Positions 6,534 to 15,228 of a stretch of DNA of 25,705 nt are shown one piece after another; the first letter of the stretch is position 1; every line of letters begins with the position of its first letter. The stretch covers positions 1 through 25,705 of the forward strand of contig CAZIPP010000011.1 in the NCBI GenBank assembly GCA_964541215.1, written 5' to 3'. A program made the position numbers and the translations under genes. This DNA is from SIG469 sp964541215. GTDB lineage: Bacteria; Bacillota; Clostridia; Oscillospirales; Oscillospiraceae. Under the pieces are notes generated by a model. The model did not search any database. It was not told the DNA's origin and saw only the letters and a list, made by a program, of their open reading frames with translations.

Positions 6534-7781
6534 ATGCGGACCATACTTCATTCGGATATAAACCACTGCTATGCTGCCATAGAATGTCTGCACCACCCCG
6601 AGCTTCGTGACAAGGCCGTGGCTGTAGCCGGTGACCCTGAGCAGCGCCACGGCATAATCCTTGCCAAAAACATTCCCGCTAAAAAATGCGGAGTCAAAAC
6701 CGGTGAAGCCATATGGCAGGCACGGCAAAAATGTCCTTCTCTGGTGGTGCTGCCGCCAAACTTTCCCCTTTATCTGCGGTTTTGCCGCTATGTTAAGGAT
6801 ATCTACTGCGACTACACTCGCCAGATAGAATCCTTTGGCATTGATGAATCATGGCTGGATGTCAGTGGAAGTCGTTTTGGCAGCGGCGAAGATATAGCCA
6901 AAGCTATTATGAAGCGTGTCAAAAATGAGCTTGGCATAACCGTATCCATAGGTGTGGCAGACAACAAGATATTTGCCAAGCTTGGCAGCGATATGAAAAA
7001 GCCTGACGGATTGACGGTGATAAACCACGAAAATTACAAGGATAAGGTCTGGCCTTTGCCCGCTTCCGACCTGCTTTATGTGGGACCTGCAACAAACAAC
7101 AAGCTCCGTCGATACGGCATCGAAACCATTGGTCAGATAGCTCAGTCCGAGCAGCTTTTTCTGAAATCCTTTCTGGGAAAATGGGGCAGTATGCTCTGGC
7201 GCTTTGCCAATGGGCTGGACAGCGATCCTGTGGCTGATGTGGACGACTCATCGGTAATAAAAAGCATCGGCAACAGCACCACTTCTCCCCGCGATCTGGA
7301 AACGAACGAGGATGTGAGCCTTGTTTTTCATGTTCTGTGCGAAAGCGTTGCCATGAGGCTGCGGGAACAGGGCTTTATGTGCCGCAGCGTTCAGATACAC
7401 CTGCGCACCTGTGAGCTTCATACCTTTGAACGTCAGAAAAAATTGACCCTGCCCACCTGCCTTTCGACCGAGCTGCACGATGCTGCCATGGAGCTGTTTT
7501 TGAAAAATTACGACTGGCAAGTCCCTCTAAGAAGCATCGGCGTGCGGGCAGCAGATCTTACCGCCGCAGGAAGCAGCGTTCAGCTTTCCATGTTTGTGGA
7601 TGAAAACCGCCGTATACGACGCCAATCGCTGGAGAAAACCGTAGACCAGCTGCGCGGGCGGTTCGGCAATTTTTCCGTCCGCCGGGCAGTTACCCTGACC
7701 GACCCCGTTCTGAGCGGTATAAACCCCAAGGATGAACATGTTATCTTCCCTGTGGGATACGTTAAAAAGTCCATTGAGTAA
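6534..7781 (+). CDS. dinB: Y-family DNA polymerase (DinB/UmuC-like)
   Basis: This is an error-prone translesion polymerase of 415 residues. The start is ATG 6534 (MRTILHSDINHCYAAIE), preceded by GGGGTG; the upstream in-frame TTG lies in the promoter. The family motifs are present: catalytic Asp in HSDINHCYAAIE, the acidic pair in FGIDESWLDVSGS, VSIGVADNKIFAKLGSDMKK in the palm, then the helix-hairpin-helix region LPASDLLYVGPATNNKL. The little-finger domain ends with a beta-clamp-binding motif QLSMF near residue 355. It is preceded by a consensus promoter and LexA box, so induction by DNA damage is expected. The small ORF 83 bp downstream is probably co-transcribed. DinB versus a UmuC-like subgroup cannot be decided by eye. 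Confidence 0.93.
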   Translation: MRTILHSDINHCYAAIECLHHPELRDKAVAVAGDPEQRHGIILAKNIPAKKCGVKTGEAIWQARQKCPSLVVLPPNFPLYLRFCRYVKDIYCDYTRQIESFGIDESWLDVSGSRFGSGEDIAKAIMKRVKNELGITVSIGVADNKIFAKLGSDMKKPDGLTVINHENYKDKVWPLPASDLLYVGPATNNKLRRYGIETIGQIAQSEQLFLKSFLGKWGSMLWRFANGLDSDPVADVDDSSVIKSIGNSTTSPRDLETNEDVSLVFHVLCESVAMRLREQGFMCRSVQIHLRTCELHTFERQKKLTLPTCLSTELHDAAMELFLKNYDWQVPLRSIGVRAADLTAAGSSVQLSMFVDENRRIRRQSLEKTVDQLRGRFGNFSVRRAVTLTDPVLSGINPKDEHVIFPVGYVKKSIE

Positions 7782-7864
7782 TAACGGGCAGCAGTTGTAC
7801 TGCGGTATGGAATATCTCTGCTTGTGGCAATAAATATACTTGTTAACTGCTTTGAGGTGATATT

Positions 7865-8107
7865 ATGGATCCAAAAGTATATGTAGCCGTAACTGCCGAG
7901 TTCGGCGTTGACGGTCAGCTCCGTCCCCTGACCATAACATGGGAGGACGGGCGGATATACGAAATAGACCGTATACTTGATGTACGCCGTGCCGCGTCTT
8001 TGAAAGCAGGCGGAGCAGGCATCCGCTACACCTGCCGCATTCAGGGCAGGCAGACATACCTGTTTTTGGAAAACGACCGCTGGTTTGTTGAACGGCGGCA
8101 GCTGTAA
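7865..8107 (+). CDS. small conserved-looking protein downstream of the Y-family polymerase
   Basis: This 80-residue soluble protein has predicted beta-strands throughout and no signal peptide or membrane helix. Features include VYVAVTAEFGVDGQLRPLTI, TWEDGRIYEIDRILDVRRAA and a C-terminal WFVERRQL. GAGGTGAT lies just upstream of the ATG. The pattern of a strand with W-x-x-G-x-x-Y-x-I-D-R is reminiscent of small proteins encoded next to DinB/ImuB polymerases in other bacteria (DUF6504-like), but I cannot confirm membership. It follows dinB by 83 bp with no terminator between, so it probably belongs to the SOS transcript. A role as an accessory of the polymerase is inference only. Confidence 0.75.
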   Translation: MDPKVYVAVTAEFGVDGQLRPLTITWEDGRIYEIDRILDVRRAASLKAGGAGIRYTCRIQGRQTYLFLENDRWFVERRQL

Positions 8108-8137
8108 AGCTGATACTGTTCCTGTTTTTATCAAGAA

Positions 8138-8183
8138 CAATGAAGCATCCCCAAATGACTTTGCATTTTGGGATGCTTCATTG
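8138..8183. terminator. bidirectional terminator between the dinB and aro operons
   Basis: The 20-bp arms (8138-8157 and 8164-8183) carry one mismatch around the loop ACTTTG. The hairpin lies between the convergent ends of the small SOS ORF and aroQ. T-tracts are short (TTGTTT on plus, TTGTTCTT on minus), so efficiency may be moderate. Confidence 0.75.
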
Positions 8184-8184
8184 T

Positions 8185-8607
8185 TTAATCGCACAATATA
8201 TGCATGGCTTCCAGATATCCCGCAAAGCCTTTGCCCTTTACCGTGGCAGTACACGCCTGCCGGATAAACGATATCCTTCTGAACTCGTCACGGGTATCGG
8301 GGTCAGAGATATGCACCTCCACCGCAGGTATGCCCACCGCCTTCACCGCATCCAGCAAAGCAACGCTTGTGTGCGTATAAGCCGCCGGATTTATCACGAT
8401 ACCGTCCATAACTCCATAAGCCTGCTGGATAGCGTCTACCAGATCGCCCTCGTGGTTGGACTGGAAGAACGACACTTCAACGCCCATGGCGTCTGCCTCT
8501 TTCTGTATTATGTCAACCAAATCCTGATATGTAGCACTGCCGTATATTTCTGGCTCACGAATGCCCAGCATATTCAGGTTAGGTCCGTTAATTACCAAAA
8601 GCTTCAT
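8185..8607 (-). CDS. aroQ: 3-dehydroquinate dehydratase, type II
   Basis: AroQ converts 3-dehydroquinate to 3-dehydroshikimate, the third shikimate step. The 140-residue protein has the usual type II length and active-site pieces: NGPNLNMLGIREPEIYG with Arg17 and the catalytic Tyr22, FFQSNHEGDLVDAI, Asn73 in INPAAYTHTS, Glu97/His99 in EVHIS, and Arg110. The start is ATG 8607 (MKLLVINGPN) with GGAGG upstream; the frame is open further but has no such site. It overlaps the 3' end of the aroE/aroK fusion gene by 20 bp and is the last gene of the aro operon, ending at the terminator hairpin. Confidence 0.96.
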   Translation of the reverse strand: MKLLVINGPNLNMLGIREPEIYGSATYQDLVDIIQKEADAMGVEVSFFQSNHEGDLVDAIQQAYGVMDGIVINPAAYTHTSVALLDAVKAVGIPAVEVHISDPDTRDEFRRISFIRQACTATVKGKGFAGYLEAMHILCD

Positions 8608-9823
8608 AGTCCCTCCAAATAGCCTGCGCTGCGTCGGCAACAGCGCCGTTGTTATCTATCTCCACATCGCGGAACTTTGCGTACATGGGCGCACGCTGTT
8701 TGAGCATAACATTCAGATCTGTGGTCTGAGACAGGGGGCGACCATCCGTTGCCAGCAGCGACACATCGCGGCACACCTGATAAATACGTCCGTTCTGCCG
8801 CAGCGGATCGAGGTTTCTGTCGTCCTTGACCACACCGCCGCCAGTGAGGATGATTTTGCCTGTCATGGCGCCTGCAATGGCAGTCTGCTCCCTCTCCATG
8901 GCTCTGAAAGATTCTTCGCCCTGTTGGGCAAATATCTCAGGTATGCTCATTCCCGCAGCCTGAACGATAAGCTCATCCACATCGATGGCTTCCCTGCCGG
9001 TAAGCTCTGCCAAAGCCTGACCGACGGTAGTCTTTCCGCTGCCGGGCATACCGATTATAACGATGTTTCCCGTCTGTACCCGAAGCTTTTGAACTATGCG
9101 CTCCGTGACGGACTCTTCCACATCCAGCCCGAATATTTTTTCCGCATACATAGCCTGAGAGACCAGCATAGGCAGACCGTTGGAATTGGGGATGCCCAGT
9201 TTTTCCGCCTGTATCAGAAAAGCTGTCTTTGCGGGGTTGTAAATAAGGTCAAGCACACCCTCGCACTTGGGGAACATGGTCAGATCACAGGGACTTTTTC
9301 CCACGTCGGGATACATGCCAACAGGTGTTGCGTTGACAACGATCTCCGCATCGCTGTGGCGGCTTAAGTTTTCGTAATTGTCTTCACCGCTTCTGGACAC
9401 CACAACGATCTGACGGGCGTTCTGCCTTCCGGCAGCAGCCTGCACCGTCAGCGATGCGCCGCCGCTGCCAAGGATAACCACTTTTTTGCCGGTCAGGCTT
9501 ATACCCGCACGGCTCGCCATATATTCAAAGCCGGGAAGATCGGTGTTGCTGCCCAGCAATCCCCCGTCAGGCAGGCGGGATATGGTATTTACGCTGCCTA
9601 TGGCTTTCGCTTCGTCAGACAGCTCTGCGCAGTATTGCATAACGTCACGCTTATAGGGAATGGTAACGTTCAGTCCACGGATATCGGGATTTTGAAGGAA
9701 GCTGCCAAGCTGTTCCGGTTCCAGCTCGATAAGACCATAGTCCGGGCAGCCCAACTCCTTGTGAATGATAGCCGAAAAGCTGTGACCGAGATGACGGCCG
9801 AGAAGTCCGTAAATTTCTTTCAT
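8588..9823 (-). CDS. aroE/aroK: bifunctional shikimate dehydrogenase / shikimate kinase
   Basis: This 411-residue fusion carries out two consecutive steps: dehydroshikimate to shikimate (NADPH), then to shikimate 3-phosphate (ATP). Residues 1 to about 245 are AroE, with GHSFS for substrate, NVTIPYK with catalytic Lys58, GSNTDLPGF with Asp95, the dinucleotide loop GSGGAS near 119 and NATPVGM. Residues from about 252 are AroK, with Walker A GMPGSGKTT (258-266), the DVDE metal/shikimate aspartates (281-284), FRAME with Arg307, GGGVV (328-332) and the LID arginine in DGRPL (Arg362). The linker is very short. AGGGAGAG precedes the ATG. It lies 11 bp after pheA and overlaps aroQ. Both active sites look intact. 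Confidence 0.96.
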   Translation of the reverse strand: MKEIYGLLGRHLGHSFSAIIHKELGCPDYGLIELEPEQLGSFLQNPDIRGLNVTIPYKRDVMQYCAELSDEAKAIGSVNTISRLPDGGLLGSNTDLPGFEYMASRAGISLTGKKVVILGSGGASLTVQAAAGRQNARQIVVVSRSGEDNYENLSRHSDAEIVVNATPVGMYPDVGKSPCDLTMFPKCEGVLDLIYNPAKTAFLIQAEKLGIPNSNGLPMLVSQAMYAEKIFGLDVEESVTERIVQKLRVQTGNIVIIGMPGSGKTTVGQALAELTGREAIDVDELIVQAAGMSIPEIFAQQGEESFRAMEREQTAIAGAMTGKIILTGGGVVKDDRNLDPLRQNGRIYQVCRDVSLLATDGRPLSQTTDLNVMLKQRAPMYAKFRDVEIDNNGAVADAAQAIWRDYEAFGN

Positions 9824-9834
9824 TTTTCTCTCCC

Positions 9835-10971
9835 TCAGACCTCGAGGTAGTTGCCCAGGAACACAAAGCTTTCGCAGCTGCGTTCCATATCCTCAAGCAT
9901 TGCCAGCACCTCAGGTTCCTTGACAGAAGCTTCCAGCTCCACAAAGAACATAAATTCAAAATCACTGCCTGTAACAGGGCAGCTTTCCAGCTTGGTCATG
10001 TTTATGCCAAGGGCAGCAGGCTTGGAAAGGACCTCGTACAGCGCGCCGGGAGTGTTGCCGGTGGCAACGATAAGGCTGATGCGGTTTGCTCCCTCATATA
10101 TCGCGGGATCTTTGGTCACGCAGATGAAACGGGTATAGTTGTTTTCGCTGTCCTGAATACGGTCCGCAAGGACTTCAAGTCCGTAAAGAGACGCGCAGCC
10201 CGGAGCTGAAATGGCGGCAATGGCAGGATCGTCGGACTCTGCCACCATGCGAGCGGCGATGGCTGTATTGGCACAGGGCACTGCCTTGGCTCCGCTGAGT
10301 TTTGAAAGATACGCCGAGCACTGACCGATGGCCTGTTCATGTGAATAGATTGTCTTTATCTGGCTGATATCTGTTCCGGGTTTTGCCATAAGCTCATGGC
10401 GTATCCACAGCCTTGTGCTGCGGACAACATTGAACTTTCTGTGGCGCAGCAGCTCATACACCGCTCTTACCGAACCGTTGGAGCTGTTTTCTATGGGAAG
10501 CACGCCGAATTGGCACAGACCGGACTCAACCGCATCCAGTACTGCGCCAAAAGTGCTGACGTACATGATATGTCCCCGGGGAAACAGCTTGTCACAAGCC
10601 TGCTGAGAATTAGCTCCCTCTGTACCCTGACAGGCGATCATGCCTGTTCTGGGGAAAACCGCGTCACCCGCGTCCAGAGCCTGCTGCACCTGAGCACGCA
10701 CCTTGGACGGTGCGGCTATGAGCTGATTCTGATATGCTTTGGACTGCTGAAGGATGGTCTGGTAAAGGTGGTAGGCATACATTTCCATGTCTCCCGCCTC
10801 ATCGGAGACTTTTTTCAGTATCTCGCGCTCTCTGGATTTGTCGAGAGTAGCCTTTCCCGTCTGCGCCTTGTACTGAGCCACCTGAGCAGACAGATTCATG
10901 CGCTCCAAAAACAACTTCAAAAGCCGGTCATCGATGGAGTCTATGCCGTTTCTTATTTCATCAAGATTCAT
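9835..10971 (-). CDS. pheA: chorismate mutase / prephenate dehydratase (P-protein)
   Basis: This 378-residue bifunctional enzyme turns chorismate into prephenate, then phenylpyruvate, the Phe branch. Residues 1 to about 85 form an AroQ-type chorismate mutase with the expected Arg7, Arg24, Lys35, Asp44, Arg47, Glu48 and a Gln near 74. Residues about 95-280 are prephenate dehydratase, with QGTEGANSQQA, FGVLPIENSSNGSV and the catalytic NYTRF. The C-terminal ACT domain has GALYEVLS, but the normally conserved ESRP Phe-binding motif reads ESCP (Cys331, codon at 9979-9981). The start codon overlaps the aroC stop as ATGA, indicating translational coupling. Weak feedback inhibition by Phe is possible but not proven. 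Confidence 0.96.
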   Translation of the reverse strand: MNLDEIRNGIDSIDDRLLKLFLERMNLSAQVAQYKAQTGKATLDKSREREILKKVSDEAGDMEMYAYHLYQTILQQSKAYQNQLIAAPSKVRAQVQQALDAGDAVFPRTGMIACQGTEGANSQQACDKLFPRGHIMYVSTFGAVLDAVESGLCQFGVLPIENSSNGSVRAVYELLRHRKFNVVRSTRLWIRHELMAKPGTDISQIKTIYSHEQAIGQCSAYLSKLSGAKAVPCANTAIAARMVAESDDPAIAAISAPGCASLYGLEVLADRIQDSENNYTRFICVTKDPAIYEGANRISLIVATGNTPGALYEVLSKPAALGINMTKLESCPVTGSDFEFMFFVELEASVKEPEVLAMLEDMERSCESFVFLGNYLEV

Positions 10972-12059
10972 TTCAATATTCCTTCTTCCACTAATATATC
11001 AAGTATCACCAGCGCCGCAGCCGCTTCCATTACCGGCACTGCGCGGTGGGCTATACAGGGATCATGGCGACCTTCGACCACCAGCTCCGCGTCTGCCATC
11101 TGACTTAGGCTGACGGTCTTCTGGGACTTGCTGATGGACGGTGTTGGCTTTACAGCCGCTTTGAAGGTAAGAGGCATACCGTTGGTAATACCTCCCAAAA
11201 TACCTCCGCTGTTGTTGGTCACAGTTACGATATTCCCATTTTCGTCTATGGTAAAGGGATCGTTGTTCTCACTTCCGCGAAGAGACGCGCTTTCAAATCC
11301 TCTGCCGAATTCCAACCCTTTCACCGCGGGGATGCCAAAGATAACGCTTGCCAGACGGTTCTCCATTCCATCGAACATGGGAGCGCCCAAACCAGCGGGA
11401 AGTCCGATAATGGCGCACTCTATAATACCGCCAACAGAGTCTCCTTCGGCGGATGCTTCCGCTATCGCCTGCTGCATCAAGGCTCCCTTTTCATCGTTTA
11501 TGACAGGGAACTCTTTTGATGACACAGCGTCAAAGGCGTTTTTATCAGGTATCATGGGAAACGCATCGTCGCTGATGTCTGCCACCTGATACAGGTGCGC
11601 ACCCACATGGATGCCGCGGTGGGCAAGTATCTGCTTTGCAATACCTCCCGCTATACACAGCGGAGCTGTAAGCCTGCCGGAAAAATGACCGCCGCCGCGC
11701 ATATCCGCGGAGCCGTTCCATTTGACCCATGCGGTGTAGTCCGCATGAGACGGACGGGGTTTATCTGCCAGCGCCGCGTAATCTCTCGACCGGGCATCAC
11801 CGTTTTCTATCATAGCACAAAGAGGGCTGCCGCAGGTAACATCGTCTGCGATGCCGGAAAGGAATATGGGCATATCCTTTTCCTGACGGGCGGTAGACAG
11901 CTTGTTCTTTCCCGGCTTGCGGCGGGAAAGAAAAGCATTAAGTTCTTCCATATCCACCTTTTCGCCGGAAGGCAGTCCGTCAACCACAACGCCAATGGCC
12001 TTGCCATGAGACTGACCAAATATTGATACCTTAACGCATTTTCCGAATTCAGATGACAT
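10968..12059 (-). CDS. aroC: chorismate synthase
   Basis: AroC makes chorismate from EPSP with reduced FMN. The 363-residue chain shows family signatures: FGQSHGKAIGVVVDGLP at the N-terminus, SRRKPGKNKLSTARQEKD, RPSHADYTAWVKW with the second catalytic His, GDSVGGIIECAIIGLPAGLG, and EGRHDPCIAHRAVPVMEAA at the C-terminus. The start is ATG 12059 (MSSEFGK) with GGAGGGG upstream; the longer open frame lies within aroA. It overlaps aroA by 11 bp and pheA by 4 bp. Confidence 0.96.
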   Translation of the reverse strand: MSSEFGKCVKVSIFGQSHGKAIGVVVDGLPSGEKVDMEELNAFLSRRKPGKNKLSTARQEKDMPIFLSGIADDVTCGSPLCAMIENGDARSRDYAALADKPRPSHADYTAWVKWNGSADMRGGGHFSGRLTAPLCIAGGIAKQILAHRGIHVGAHLYQVADISDDAFPMIPDKNAFDAVSSKEFPVINDEKGALMQQAIAEASAEGDSVGGIIECAIIGLPAGLGAPMFDGMENRLASVIFGIPAVKGLEFGRGFESASLRGSENNDPFTIDENGNIVTVTNNSGGILGGITNGMPLTFKAAVKPTPSISKSQKTVSLSQMADAELVVEGRHDPCIAHRAVPVMEAAAALVILDILVEEGILK

Positions 12060-13302
12060 GACTTTCCCCTCCAAGCATATTGTAATCTTCAAAGAAGGCG
12101 GGATAGGATTTATTAACAGCCTCCGCACCGGTTACGGTCACGGTATCGCTGCATCCAATGGCGGCTATTGCAGCCGACATGACTATTCGATGGTCTCCCC
12201 AGCCTTTGACTTCTCCGCCGGTAAGTCCTCCGCCGTAAACGGTGAACACCTCTCCGTCCCAAACCGCTTTGCCCCCAAGGGACTCCAGCAGTTCTGCGGT
12301 GGAAGCCAGCCTGTCGCTCTCTTTGAGCTTCAGGCGCTGCGCATTAAAGAACCGCGTTTCGCCTTCCGCAAAGGCCGCTACCACCGAAAGCACCGGCAGC
12401 AGATCCGGAATGTCTGTGGCATCAATGTCGATCCCCTTCAGTTTACCGGGTGACACAGTGACAGCATCCTCATTTTCCGTAACATTTGCGCCAAATCTGC
12501 GCAGGATCTCCACCACTGCCCTGTCTCCCTGAGCGCTGTTGGAATTAAGTCCGGTAACTGTCATTTCATTGCCCACAGCACCGGCGCAAAGAAAGAACGC
12601 GCTGTTTGACCAGTCTCCGCCGACCTTGATCCTTCCGGGAGAATGATACGGCTGCCCGCCTTTTACCTTCCACTGACCTTCAACATTTACGCCAAAGGCT
12701 TTCATGGCTTCAACTGTGATATCCACATAAGAACCGGATTCAAGGGGCACTGTCAGCCTGATCTCGCTGTCGCCTTCAAGCATGGGCATTGCCAGCAGCA
12801 GCCCCGTTATATACTGAGAGCTGACATTGCCGGGAAGTTCAAAGCGTCCCGGCTGCATTTTTCCTTCGATGGAAAAGGGCAGCATATTGGCAGAAAAAGC
12901 GACCGAATGTGCTTTCATGGTATCCATGAGGTCAGATATGGGACGCTGAGGAAGTCTTCCCTGACCCGTAAAAGCTGCCTTGTCTGTTACCGCTGCCGCC
13001 ACAGGCAGCATGAAACGGAATGTGGAGCCGCTTTCCCCACAGTCCAGCAGCGGAGCTTTCGCAGGATGAACTGCCGGGCTTACGGTCATCGTCTTTTCTC
13101 CCCGCTCTATTCCGGCTCCCAGAGCTCGGAGACATCTGGCGGTGGCTTCTATGTCTTCCGATGTTCTGTCCATCTCCAACACAGTGTCACCATCCGCAAG
13201 AGCCGCACATATAAGGAGCCTGTGAGCCTCGGATTTGGAGGGAATGGCGCTGACCGTTCCGCTCAATTTTTTCGGTTTTATCTTCACATTCATTGCTGCC
13301 AT
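12049..13302 (-). CDS. aroA: 3-phosphoshikimate 1-carboxyvinyltransferase (EPSP synthase)
   Basis: AroA adds the enolpyruvyl group of PEP to shikimate 3-phosphate. The 417-residue protein shows PSKSEAHRLL (Lys23, Arg28), SSQYITGLLLAMPML, GDWSNSAFFL, DIPDLLP with the catalytic Asp300, RLKLKESDRL and WGDHRIVMS. The PEP-binding loop is CGESGSTFRF (88-97) rather than the G-N-A-G-T of class I enzymes, a form I associate with clostridial EPSP synthases. The start is ATG 13302 with AAGGAAG seven bases upstream; a second in-frame ATG three codons later is also possible. It lies 13 bp after aroB and overlaps aroC. Confidence 0.96.
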   Translation of the reverse strand: MAAMNVKIKPKKLSGTVSAIPSKSEAHRLLICAALADGDTVLEMDRTSEDIEATARCLRALGAGIERGEKTMTVSPAVHPAKAPLLDCGESGSTFRFMLPVAAAVTDKAAFTGQGRLPQRPISDLMDTMKAHSVAFSANMLPFSIEGKMQPGRFELPGNVSSQYITGLLLAMPMLEGDSEIRLTVPLESGSYVDITVEAMKAFGVNVEGQWKVKGGQPYHSPGRIKVGGDWSNSAFFLCAGAVGNEMTVTGLNSNSAQGDRAVVEILRRFGANVTENEDAVTVSPGKLKGIDIDATDIPDLLPVLSVVAAFAEGETRFFNAQRLKLKESDRLASTAELLESLGGKAVWDGEVFTVYGGGLTGGEVKGWGDHRIVMSAAIAAIGCSDTVTVTGAEAVNKSYPAFFEDYNMLGGESHVI

Positions 13303-13315
13303 GTTATTTCTTCCT

Positions 13316-14371
13316 TTATTTGCTGTTTCCTGCGCTGATGTAGCTTTCCAGCTCAGACACCGGCAGTTTTTTCAGAGTACATCCGCCGACTGCTGTGGGG
13401 ATGACGATGGTTATTTCATCACCTGAGCGTTTTTTGTCGTTCAGGGCTGCCTGAGCCAGATCCCCGGCAGGGTATTCGCAGTCAATGGGAAGTCCATTGG
13501 CTGCAAGCATCCTTTCGATAGCCGCTGCCATCCCCGGTTCCGCATCTCCCATGGCTTCAGCGCTTCTTGCCATCATTGCCATTCCCGCCGCCACAGCCTG
13601 ACCGTGGGCGACGGTATATCCGCTGAGCTTTTCAATACCGTGGGCAATGGTATGACCGAGGTTCAGGAGCTTGCGCTCCCCTGTTTCAAATTCGTCACGC
13701 TGAACAACATCTCCTTTGTATCTTACACAAAGAGATATTATCTCCGCAATGTTTTCTTTTACATCCGGGCGGCTGAATTTGTCGAAAAGTTCTTTTCCCG
13801 AAAGCACACCTGTCTTTATGGCCTCCGCGGCTCCGCAGGCAAACACTTCATCGGGCAGAGATTCGAGAAACGCCACATCGCACAATACAGTCTCCGGCTG
13901 ATAGAACAGACCGGCAAGGTTTTTTCCCGCTTTAAGATCCACCGCCGTCTTTCCTCCCACAGAGGAGTCCACAGCTGCCAGCAGTGTGGTAGGCATCTGA
14001 ACATATTTAATTCCGCGAAGATAACACCCGGCGGCAAAGCCCGTAAGATCTCCCACCACGCCGCCGCCAAGAGCCACGGCGCAGTCAGCACGGGTAAGCC
14101 CCTGATCCGCCATGTATTCCAGCAGCCCGGTCAGTGTTTCCATGCTTTTATTCTCTTCACCGGCAGAGATAACCGTTGTGCAAACATCAAACCCGCTGTT
14201 TTTCAGGGAGCTTGTCACCTTATCAAGATACAGCGGCGCCACATTACTGTCGGTCACGACTGCCAGTTTGCATGGTGAAACGACTTCTTTCAGCATCTGA
14301 CCCATGTCCAGATGTTTTCCGATGATCACATCATAAGGCTTTGCAGCCTCTATATGCATAGTATAGCGCAT
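13316..14371 (-). CDS. aroB: 3-dehydroquinate synthase
   Basis: AroB cyclises DAHP to 3-dehydroquinate using NAD+ and a divalent metal. The 351-residue protein has the NAD-binding GGGVVGDLTGFAAGCYLRG, PTTLLAAVDSSVGGKTAVD, and the metal ligands Glu183 (CGAAEAIKTG), His240 (LNLGHTIAHGIE) and His256 (VAHGQAVAAGM). The length is typical. Its ATG shares one base with the tyrA stop (TAATG), with GGTGG upstream inside tyrA, so translation is coupled. Confidence 0.96.
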   Translation of the reverse strand: MRYTMHIEAAKPYDVIIGKHLDMGQMLKEVVSPCKLAVVTDSNVAPLYLDKVTSSLKNSGFDVCTTVISAGEENKSMETLTGLLEYMADQGLTRADCAVALGGGVVGDLTGFAAGCYLRGIKYVQMPTTLLAAVDSSVGGKTAVDLKAGKNLAGLFYQPETVLCDVAFLESLPDEVFACGAAEAIKTGVLSGKELFDKFSRPDVKENIAEIISLCVRYKGDVVQRDEFETGERKLLNLGHTIAHGIEKLSGYTVAHGQAVAAGMAMMARSAEAMGDAEPGMAAAIERMLAANGLPIDCEYPAGDLAQAALNDKKRSGDEITIVIPTAVGGCTLKKLPVSELESYISAGNSK

Positions 14372-15207
14372 TAATGACCACCTGCCGAGAGTTTCTTTTC
14401 TTTACCGTCTTTAAGCAGCTGTTTGAGCTCAACGGCATCACCTTCGGAAATAGCATCGTAATACTGCTGAAGGTTATCAATAAGTATCTGTATCTGTTCT
14501 GCCAGATAGTCCTTGTTTTCCATGAACAGCTCTGTCCACATATCCTCATCCAGTCGGGCAACTCGGGTCATATCGTTGAAGCTGCCTGCGGAAAAGCCAC
14601 GGCGGAGCTGAGCATCGGGAGCCTTGACATAGGCACTGGAGGTCACGTGAGCCAGCTGAGAGGTATAGGCAATTATTCTGTCGTGTTCTTCCGGAGTGGA
14701 GAAGGTCAGAGAAGCAAAGCCGATATCGGTGAAGAAAGCCTTTATCTTCTCCAGCTTGTCGATATGGATGCTTTCGTCGGGAGTGATTATCATGGACGCG
14801 CCATTATAAAGATCGGCTGAGGAGTTTACAAACCCGCCTCTTTCCGAGCCTGCCATGGGATGCCCGCCTACATAGCAGAAACCATACTGCTCCGCAATGG
14901 GCTTTATCCTTGCGCAAACAGAACGTTTTACGCCGCACATATCAATAACGGTGGCACTGCCGGAGATATATTTTCCGTTTTCGGCTATCCAGTCAACAGC
15001 CGCGCCCGGGAACACAGCCAGCAGCACAATATCACACTGAGGCAGGTTTTCCTCAGTAAGAGCTTCATCTATGGCACCGCTGAGGCGAGCCATCATCATA
15101 GTATCATCGTTCATGTCTATGGCAGCTACGGAATGCTGGGTTTTTGTTTTTATGCTTTTGGCCAGCGAGCCGCCGATAAGACCCAGACCTACTATTCCTA
15201 TATTCAT
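14371..15207 (-). CDS. tyrA: prephenate dehydrogenase
   Basis: TyrA oxidatively decarboxylates prephenate to 4-hydroxyphenylpyruvate, the Tyr branch. The 278-residue protein has an N-terminal Rossmann motif GIVGLGLIGGS, then GGHPMAGSERGGF (conserved His/Ser region), SQLAHVTSSA with the second conserved His, and SFNDMTRVARLDEDMW in the helical C-terminal half. It ends without an ACT domain, so direct Tyr inhibition would have to act at the active site or on AroF. AAAGGAGATC precedes the ATG. It is 21 bp downstream of aroF. Confidence 0.95.
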   Translation of the reverse strand: MNIGIVGLGLIGGSLAKSIKTKTQHSVAAIDMNDDTMMMARLSGAIDEALTEENLPQCDIVLLAVFPGAAVDWIAENGKYISGSATVIDMCGVKRSVCARIKPIAEQYGFCYVGGHPMAGSERGGFVNSSADLYNGASMIITPDESIHIDKLEKIKAFFTDIGFASLTFSTPEEHDRIIAYTSQLAHVTSSAYVKAPDAQLRRGFSAGSFNDMTRVARLDEDMWTELFMENKDYLAEQIQILIDNLQQYYDAISEGDAVELKQLLKDGKEKKLSAGGH

Positions 15208-15228
15208 TATGCAGATCTCCTTTCAATA

